Source: Pseudoduganella armeniaca (GTDB taxonomy: Bacteria > Pseudomonadota > Gammaproteobacteria > Burkholderiales > Burkholderiaceae_D). Taken from it: a stretch of 64,000 nucleotides of DNA. Of this stretch, positions 57,619 to 64,000 are shown piece by piece. Made by a program: the position numbers and the translations under genes. Below the pieces are notes generated by a model that did no database searches, had not been told where the DNA came from, and saw only the letters and a program-made list of their open reading frames with translations. Location of the stretch: positions 6,200,001 through 6,264,000 of the forward strand of contig NZ_CP028324.1 in the NCBI RefSeq assembly GCF_003028855.1. Direction: 5' to 3'. How positions within the stretch are numbered: the stretch's first letter is position 1; each line of letters opens with the position of its first letter.

Positions 57619-59790
57619 TTATTTGATTTCCAGCGTAATTCGCGCAACGGTTCGATTACGCATGGACGAGGTTTGCCGCAAACTTCCTTCAGCGCTGAAA
57701 TACTCACTGCTGAGTATTGTATTTTCGTGCAGCATATTGCTGATTGATAGTCTCAGCTGATTGCCATTGTGGAAGCGCCAGGAGCCATAAGCGTCGAGTA
57801 TTCGACGCGCATTGCTGTCGATGCGCTGCGTGCGCGACAGGCGCACCGGGCCACCCTGTTGCCAGCTGAAACTGCTACCCAGTCGCCACGGTTGCCCAGG
57901 GGGCCCGTAGTCCAGGCCGAACAGGGCGCTGGCAGGGGTCTGCTTGTCGAGCCGGTTGTGTGGCCCGGGTACCGACCGTACTTCCGACCAGTTGCGCGCC
58001 AGGTTGAGCCTGACATCCAGCGCCGGCCACTGTGGCGCAAGCTTGGCAAGGTTGGCCTTGCCCTCGAATTCGACGCCTGCGACCCGGGCGTCGCCGGCGT
58101 TGACGGGCCTGGACAGCCAGACGTCGTTCTGGCTAGAAAGTTCCTGTACGATAACGTTTTTGATGTCGCGTACGTTGCCGCTCACACTGACGAGCCCGGC
58201 ATCGCCCAGGTAATGCTCGTACGCAACGTCCGCGCCCCAGGCCAGTTCCGGCAGCAGCGCCGGATTGCCCTGCAAGTCGGGCGTGGTTGCCGTGTTGTCC
58301 GTCGCCACATACCGGCGCGGCATCAAGTCGCGCGTGTTGGGCGCCTTGTAAGTGCGGCTCAGGCCGACACGGACCTGGTCGCTCTTGGAATCCGGCAACT
58401 TCCACACGAGTTGCAAAACCGGGCTGAACACGCTGGAGCGATTCCGCACGCCCACGATCGAGGTGCCGGTGGTGTCGGTTCTCAGCCCCTCCCAGCGCAG
58501 CCCCGCATAGATGGAAGAGCGCTGGGTGAAGTCCCATTCATCCTGGGCAAACAAGGCCAGACGCGTTACCTCGGCCTCGTAGCGATCCGCGACAGTCAGT
58601 GCCGGATACCCTGCGGGGGCCCGCTGGCGCTGGTCACGTTCCTCGTCGCGCTGGCTCGATTGCACGTCCCAGCCCAGCGCGACCGCATGCCCGGCGCGCC
58701 ATGGCGTGCGGTACTTGCCTGCCAATGTCCAGCTGACGTCGCTGAATTCGGACAGCGTGCGTTCGTCCAGCACATTGCCGCCGCCGCTGTCGAACGCATC
58801 GAACTTGGCGCGGGACTTGCGGTGGTTGTAGTTATTGACCAGCTTCACGTCCAGCACGGCGTCTTGCGGCAGGCGATGCGACCAGTTCCATGCCGTGCGG
58901 GCCAGGACGGTATCCATGTTCAGGCGAAGAATGTCGCTGGCGTACAACGGCGCCTTGCCGAACGCGGCAGAACGCTCCTCATCCGTGCCGGCATGCACGC
59001 CCCGCCATTGGTACAGCCCGTCGAGCGCCATGCTGTCGCCGTTGCCGAGCTTCCAGTTCAGGCGCGGCGTCAGGCTGGCCGTGCGCCCGGTGCCGGTCTC
59101 GCGTTTGTCGGTCCGGCGCGCCATGGTCGGGGCGCCGGCCGGGTCGTAGGCTTGCTGGTCGATCAGGAAAGGCCAGGTGTTCTCGTCGCGGCTCAATCCG
59201 CCCTGCAGCACATAGGAAAAGTCATCGCGCTTGTCGGAATGCATCGCATCCAGATAGACGGAAGGGTTGCCGCCATACCCGGCCAGGCTGGCCTTTAGCT
59301 CGCTCTGCGCCTTGCGTGCGACCTGCTTCAGGATCAGGTTGATGCTCCCCGCCATCGCCTGCGCGCTCGCGTCGGCGGTCGCCACGCGTGACACCTCGAT
59401 GCGTTCGATGGCGCTCGGTGGGATGCTGTCCAGGGAGAAACCCGGCGCGGCCGGCTCGCCGTTGATCAAGATTTGCGTGTACCCGGCGCCAAGGCCGCGC
59501 ATCCGCACTTCGCTACCCCGCCCCTGCCCGTCCACGACGGTCACGCCGGGAACGCGCCGCAACACATCGACCAGGGCGTTGTCGCCAAATCGCAACATTT
59601 CCTCGCGGGTCACAATAGCTTTCGCCACCGTTGCTTCGCGCCGTCCCGCGTCCGCCGAGCCGGTCACTTGCACGACCGCCATTTCCTTCTCGCTCGACTG
59701 CGCATATGCCGAATCGGCAATCATAAAACTCAAGGTGCAATAGATCACCCGCCTCTGCAATTGAGAGGAAGCCCCATATTTCATTAACAT
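57619..59790 (-). CDS. TonB-dependent outer-membrane receptor
   Basis: A 723-residue receptor with a signal peptide to about residue 30 (SAYA). The plug domain (about 45-160) has REEMLRFGDNALVDVLRRVPGVTV and INGEPAAPGFSLDSIPPSAIERIEVSR. The 22-strand barrel ends in a terminal aromatic-rich strand with RITLEIK. It imports a ferric chelate or other scarce ligand. Location between the NRPS and the N-oxygenase operon suggests it takes up the cluster's product, as for siderophore or metallophore loci (inference). An in-frame ATG at 59784 is an alternative start. Confidence 0.9.
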   Translation of the reverse strand: MLMKYGASSQLQRRVIYCTLSFMIADSAYAQSSEKEMAVVQVTGSADAGRREATVAKAIVTREEMLRFGDNALVDVLRRVPGVTVVDGQGRGSEVRMRGLGAGYTQILINGEPAAPGFSLDSIPPSAIERIEVSRVATADASAQAMAGSINLILKQVARKAQSELKASLAGYGGNPSVYLDAMHSDKRDDFSYVLQGGLSRDENTWPFLIDQQAYDPAGAPTMARRTDKRETGTGRTASLTPRLNWKLGNGDSMALDGLYQWRGVHAGTDEERSAAFGKAPLYASDILRLNMDTVLARTAWNWSHRLPQDAVLDVKLVNNYNHRKSRAKFDAFDSGGGNVLDERTLSEFSDVSWTLAGKYRTPWRAGHAVALGWDVQSSQRDEERDQRQRAPAGYPALTVADRYEAEVTRLALFAQDEWDFTQRSSIYAGLRWEGLRTDTTGTSIVGVRNRSSVFSPVLQLVWKLPDSKSDQVRVGLSRTYKAPNTRDLMPRRYVATDNTATTPDLQGNPALLPELAWGADVAYEHYLGDAGLVSVSGNVRDIKNVIVQELSSQNDVWLSRPVNAGDARVAGVEFEGKANLAKLAPQWPALDVRLNLARNWSEVRSVPGPHNRLDKQTPASALFGLDYGPPGQPWRLGSSFSWQQGGPVRLSRTQRIDSNARRILDAYGSWRFHNGNQLRLSISNMLHENTILSSEYFSAEGSLRQTSSMRNRTVARITLEIK

Positions 59791-59810
59791 ATATTTGCAA
59801 AACGCATTTA

Positions 59811-59825
59811 ATTATTAAAAATAAT
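59811..59825. promoter_or_regulatory. AT-rich inverted repeat over the receptor -10 region
   Basis: ATTATT-AAA-AATAAT overlaps the receptor's predicted -10 box and start site. It loosely recalls AT-rich metal-regulator sites, but it is not a convincing Fur box. Confidence 0.35.
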
Positions 59826-59852
59826 ACTATCGAGTCCGCAACATCTTGGCAA
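59824..59852 (-). promoter_or_regulatory. Sigma-70 promoter of the TonB receptor gene
   Basis: On the minus strand TTGCCA (59852-59847), 17 bases, TAGTAT (59829-59824), about 34 bases before the gene start. The region between receptor and NRPS (59791-59960) is strongly AT-rich against a GC-rich background. Confidence 0.55.
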
Positions 59853-59878
59853 GCTGCGAAATTTTTATTTTTGCAACC

Positions 59879-59907
59879 TTGCATATCCCCACGCTCCAGT
59901 GCAATAT
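59879..59907 (+). promoter_or_regulatory. Candidate promoter of the NRPS gene
   Basis: TTGCAT (59879-59884), 17 bases, CAATAT (59902-59907), about 54 bases ahead of the NRPS ATG. Modest match. It is back to back with the receptor promoter. Confidence 0.4.
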
Positions 59908-59960
59908 GCGTTTTCAGTGTTTGCTTATTACTCCGGTAGCTCTTCGTAAAGTTAACGACA

Positions 59961-62900
59961 ATGACATTGAAGCCATCCGCCAATCTTGCTGGCGCATCTA
60001 TTCCTGATACCACTCTGCAACGTTTATTTGAATCCGCCGCCAGGCAGTTCGGCGGCGGCTGCGCAATAAGGCAGGGCGAGCATGCGCTCAGCTATGCCGA
60101 TCTGAACACGCGCGCAAACCAGCTGGCCCACTACCTGATCGGCCAGGGCGTGGCCCGCGATCAGCTCGTGGCGATCCACCTGGAGCGCTCCATCGAACTG
60201 GTGGTGACGGTCCTGGCGGTGCTGAAGACGGGGCGGCCTACCTGCCATTGACGATGGACCAACCGGCCGAGCGCCTCGCCTACATGGCGGGCGATGCCGG
60301 CGCGCGTTACTGCATCACGCGCGCCGACCTACCGCCCGGTACCGGCCAGGTCATCCATCCCGGCAAGCTGGGTGCGGCGATCGCCGCCCAGCCCGACAAC
60401 GACCCGGGCGTGCCCAGCCATCCGCAGGACATCGCCTACTGCATCTACACCTCCGGATCGACAGGGCAGCCGAAAGGCGTGCTGGTCCCGCACGCAGGCA
60501 TTCCAGCGCTGCACGCTGCGCAAGCGGCATGGTTCGGTGCCGCGCCGGGCGACCGCGTGTACCAGTTCGCGTCGTTCGGCTTCGATGCCTTCGTGTTCGA
60601 CCTGGTGATGGCCTTCGGCGTCGGCGCCACGCTCGTGCTGCGCGAAGCCGAGCCGGGCGAGGCGATGGTCGACGAGATGACAGCGCAGGGCGTCACCCAT
60701 GCGACGCTGCCGCCAGCACTGCTGGCGCGCGTCAGCCTGGCGCGGGTCGGCAGCCTGCGGCGCGTCATCTCGGCGGGCGAAGCATGCAAGCGTGGCCTGC
60801 TGGCCGCGCTGCCGCCAGGATGTGTCCTGGTCAATGCCTACGGCCCGACGGAAGCGACGATCTGGGCCACCAGCTTCGTGGTCGACGAGGCGCTCGATCC
60901 GGCCGCGGATGCGCCGATCGGCGCGGCAGTGGGAGCGACCCGGGTCTACATCCTGGATCGCCATCTGCGACAGACTGCTCCGGGCGAGCCGGGCGAAATC
61001 TACCTGGCAGGGCCGGGCCTGGCGCGCGGCTACCTGCATCGCCCCGAGCTGACGGCCGAGCGCTTCCTGCCCGATCCCTACGGGGCGCCGGGCACGCGCA
61101 TGTATGGCACCGGCGACCTCGGTCGTTACCGCTGCGACGGCCAGATCGAGTTCATCGGCCGCGTCGACCATCAGGTCAAGATCCGCGGCTTCCGCATCGA
61201 ATTGGGCGAAATCGAAAGCGCCCTGCTGCGCTGCGAGGGCGTGCGCGAAGCCGTGGTGCTGGCGCGCGCCGAAGCGGTGGGCGACAAACGCCTGGTCGCC
61301 TATGTCGTGGCGCAGCCGGGCGCCCGGCTGGCGCGCGCGACCTTGCACGAACGGCTGACGCGGCAGCTGCCCGCCTACATGGTCCCGGCGGCCTGGGTAT
61401 TCCTGGACACCATGCCGCTCAACCCGAACGGCAAGATCGACCGGGCCGCCCTGCCCGCGCCGGACGACGCGAGCACGCCACGCGACAGCGCTTACACGGC
61501 GCCGCGCAATGCCACCGAGAGCCTGCTGGCCGGCATCTGGGCGCGCATCCTTGGCATGCAGGAGGTCGGCATCCACGACGGCTTCCGTTCGCTGGGCGGC
61601 AGTTCGCTGCAGGCGGTGGACGTGGCCTACGCCATCGGCCGCGCGCGCAGCGTGTCGTCACGCATCACGCCACCCCTGGGCAATATCACCATCGCTGACT
61701 ATGCGCCGGTGGTGGAACGGGACCTCGGTCACAGCGGCAGCGAAGACGACGGCGGCGGCGAGATCGACGAGCAGGTGCCGTCGTCCGCACAGGAGCAGGT
61801 CTGCTTCCTGGAAGCGCTGGACGACGATGCCTGGCGCGCGTACCGTTGCCACTCGCGCCTGCGCTTGTGCGGCGCGCTCGATATCGGGCGGCTGACCCAG
61901 GCCCTGAAGGAGCTGGTCGCGCGACATGAAATCCTGCGCACGAGCTTCGTGCAACGTGACGGCCGCCTGCAGCGCCGCGTTGCCGCCAGCGCGACCGTGA
62001 CGCTCGAGTGCACCGACTTCTCGGCCCTGTCGGGCGAGCAGCGCGAGGCCGCATTGGCGGCGCAGATGGTCGAGGAACTGCAGTATCGCTTCACCCTGGC
62101 CGACGCACCGTTGATCCGGTGGCGGCTGTACAAGCTGTCGGCGCAGCAGCACGTGCTGCTGCAAACGGAACACCACAACGTCCACGACGGACTGTCGTTC
62201 CGCATCCTGCTGCGCGACCTAGCCGAACTGTATAACGCCGCCATGCAGGGCCGTGCCGCGCTGCTGCCGGTCATTGAAGGGCAGTATGGCGACTACTGCA
62301 GGGAGGAAGCGCGCTGGCGTGCATCGCCCGCGTTCGCGCAGCAACTGCGCGCATGGGAACATCGCGTGGCGCCGTATCGCGACAAGCTGCACCTGTTCAG
62401 CGACCGCCCGCGCCGTGCCGGACGCGCGTTTTCCGGCGGCCAGGTGCGCATGCCCCTGGCGCCGGAACTGTTCCACCGCATCAATCGCACCGCCGCGCAG
62501 CTTGGCATTTCGCGTTACGTCCTGATGCTGGCGGCGTTTGCCGCCTTCTGCTCACGCTACGCGGCGCAACCGCAGTTCCTCATCGGCAGCGCGCTGGCGA
62601 ACCGCAACGCCCTGCGCTACCAGTGGACCACCGGGATGTTCGTCAATATGGTGCCGGTCACCGTGGACGCCCAGCCCGATACCGGCTTCGATGGCTTCGC
62701 GCGCCAGCTTGCCGACGGCATGGACTTCGCGCTGGCGCACAGCACCGTGCCCCTGGCCGACATCGTCAAGTGCCTCGACCTGTCGCAACTGCTGCGCGGC
62801 CAGGCGCCGTTCAATGTCGGCTTCTCGTTCCACGATTCGCTACCGGAGGAACCGCACTTCGACGCGCTGCAGGTCGAGATCGAGCAAGCGCTGTCGAACG

Positions 62901-64000
62901 GTTCGTCGAAGTTCGACCTGAGCGTGGTCGGCGTGCTGACCAACGTGGGTGGCAACGCAGGTCTCGAGCTCTTGTTCGAATACAGCGATGCCGTGTTCGC
63001 ACGACCGGAAGTCGAACGCATGACACGGCATTACCTGGTACTGCTGGAGGCGGCCCTGGCGGCCCCGGATACCCGGCTGCGCGACTTGCCGCTGTTGTCC
63101 GCCGCCGAGCGCCAGCGCGTGCTGGTGGAGTGGAACGCCACGCCGGCGCCACTGCAGCAGCAGCCGGCGCTGCTGCACCAGATGGTCGAGGCCCAGGCAC
63201 GCGCCACGCCCGACGTGCCGGCCGTGCTGTGCGACGACAGCGTGCTGACCTATGCCGCGCTCGACGCGCGCGCCAACCAGCTCGCCCATCACCTGCGCGC
63301 GCTGGGCGTGGGCCCCGATACGCTGGTGGCCCTGTGCACCGAGCGCAGCGTGGAAATGGTCGTGGGCATGCTGGGCGTGCTCAAGGCCGGTGCGGCCTAC
63401 GTACCGCTCGATCCCGACTACCCGCCCCAGCGCCTGGCCTTCATGCTGGACGATACCGCCGCGCCTGTCCTGCTCACGCAGCAGCGCCTGCTGGCGCAGC
63501 TGCCGCCGCACCGCGCCCGCACCCTGTGCCTCGACAGCGAATGGGAGCATATCGCCGCCGCGCCGGCCACCGCCCCGACCAACGTCACGCTGCCGCAGCA
63601 CCTGGCCTATTGCATCTATACGTCCGGCTCCACCGGCGGGCCGAAAGGCGCCATCAACACCCACCAGGGTGTTGCCAACCTGCTGCGCTGGTACACGTCG
63701 CCGCCGCTGGCGATGGCCAGTGGCGAGCGCATCGTGCTGGCCAGCTCGCTCAGCTTCGACCTCACGCAGAAGAACATCCTCGGCACGCTGAGCGCGGGCG
63801 GCACCCTGGTCGTACCGGCCGGTCCGACCGCCGATGCGGCCCTGTTCCAGGCCGCGCTGGCACGGCACCGCCCGACCCGCGTCAACTGCGCGCCGTCGGC
63901 TTATCGCGCCCTGATGGAAGGCTGCACGGACAATCCCTTGCGCACCGTCGTGCTCGGCGGCGAGCCGATCGATCACGTGCTGATGGCCGAGCTGGCCGCC
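59961..64000 (+). CDS. Non-ribosomal peptide synthetase, frameshifted and running off the window
   Basis: An initiation-type NRPS. Adenylation domain 1 (from about 59990) has YTSGSTGQPKG, NAYGPTEATI, YGTGDLGRYR and the NPNGKIDR lysine segment. The carrier domain has LGGSSLQ (about 61594). The condensation domain has HHNVHDG (about 62172). Adenylation domain 2 has YTSGSTGGPKG (about 63617) and is incomplete at the end. The reading frame breaks at 60230-60233: ATG 59961 reads 96 residues to a TGA at 60249, and the rest lies in another frame from there to the edge. The restored join gives LKTGAAYLPL, so one G is missing. No second C, thioesterase or MbtH is visible. Confidence 0.9.
60230..60233 (+). 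other. One-base deletion in a G run of the NRPS gene
   Basis: The sequence reads ACGGGGCGGCC with four G, where five would keep TGAAYLPL in frame. It splits the first A domain about 90 residues in. It may be a homopolymer sequencing error or a true inactivating or phase-variable site. Confidence 0.85.

Noticed and set aside
59811..59825. A Fur box between the receptor and NRPS genes
   Set aside because: The repeat ATTATT-AAA-AATAAT does not fit the GATAATGATAATCATTATC pattern in phase; it is kept only as a generic inverted repeat.
60225..60256. Programmed ribosomal frameshifting in the NRPS
   Set aside because: The site has a plain G run, with no slippery heptamer plus pseudoknot pattern and no known precedent in NRPS genes. 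A deletion or sequencing error explains it better.
60529..61698. A 389-residue plus-strand frame inside the NRPS
   Set aside because: Arg/Gly/Pro-rich out-of-frame reading of the adenylation domain. The third frame carries all A-domain core motifs.

Overview
The window is about 64 kb of high-GC DNA that looks like the chromosome of a betaproteobacterium of the Oxalobacteraceae (Massilia/Duganella/Janthinobacterium type). This rests on the gene content (hslVU, a complete gsp operon, gpmA-envC-ctpA-moeB, grxC-secB-gpsA), on tightly overlapping operons, and on dispersed GGGGTCTGTCCCC / GGTGTCAGGCACC repeat elements, which I associate with this group from memory. I see no tRNA, rRNA, CRISPR array, integrase or transposase gene.

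Region 1 (1-22.5 kb) is mostly conserved core. A STAS-domain protein is followed by hslV-hslU, which carries a textbook heat-shock (sigma-32) promoter. A twelve-gene type II secretion operon runs on the minus strand in the order gspG-H-I-J-K-L-M-N-D-E-F-C. Next come the minus-strand operon gpmA-envC-ctpA-moeB/thiF-like and the plus-strand genes rhodanese, grxC, secB, an SH3-domain protein and gpsA.

Region 2 (22.6-32.9 kb) is accessory. It holds a glycosyltransferase pair, a cupin, and a three-gene exported/unknown locus whose second and third proteins share an N-terminal motif. It also holds an RsbQ-like hydrolase overlapping a PAS-histidine kinase-receiver protein, and a DUF2141 protein. Copies of a REP-like inverted element lie here and in region 1. 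In two cases the element supplies the last codons of a gene.

Region 3 (32.9-39.3 kb) is a complete carotenoid cluster, crtE-X-Y-I-B with a convergent, overlapping crtZ. This is the gene order known from Pantoea/Erwinia. It predicts zeaxanthin and zeaxanthin glucosides.

Region 4 (39.9-64 kb, running off the end) is the most interesting part: an apparently undescribed biosynthetic gene cluster. Seventeen minus-strand genes between 57440 and 39961 are packed almost without gaps, downstream of a near-consensus promoter with a palindrome just past the predicted start site. They encode an AurF-like diiron N-oxygenase, a Nudix-like protein, a DegT/StrS aminotransferase, a sugar-nucleotide-type epimerase, a Cys-based phosphatase, an ArgE-like deacylase, a gamma-glutamyl hydrolase-like class I amidotransferase and a protein I do not recognise. 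They continue with a glutamate-cysteine ligase-like enzyme, an Xaa-Pro aminopeptidase, an ATP-grasp ligase, an SDR, an enolase-superfamily enzyme, a lactonase-like propeller, a thioredoxin-like protein, an atypical second-type CysRS and an FAD oxidoreductase. A TonB-dependent receptor and a divergently transcribed NRPS (A-PCP-C-A..., cut by the window end) share an AT-rich intergenic region. The NRPS has a one-base deletion in a G run near its start. The set suggests a small N-oxygenated, possibly metal-binding peptide whose intermediates are transiently gamma-glutamylated. The product is inference.
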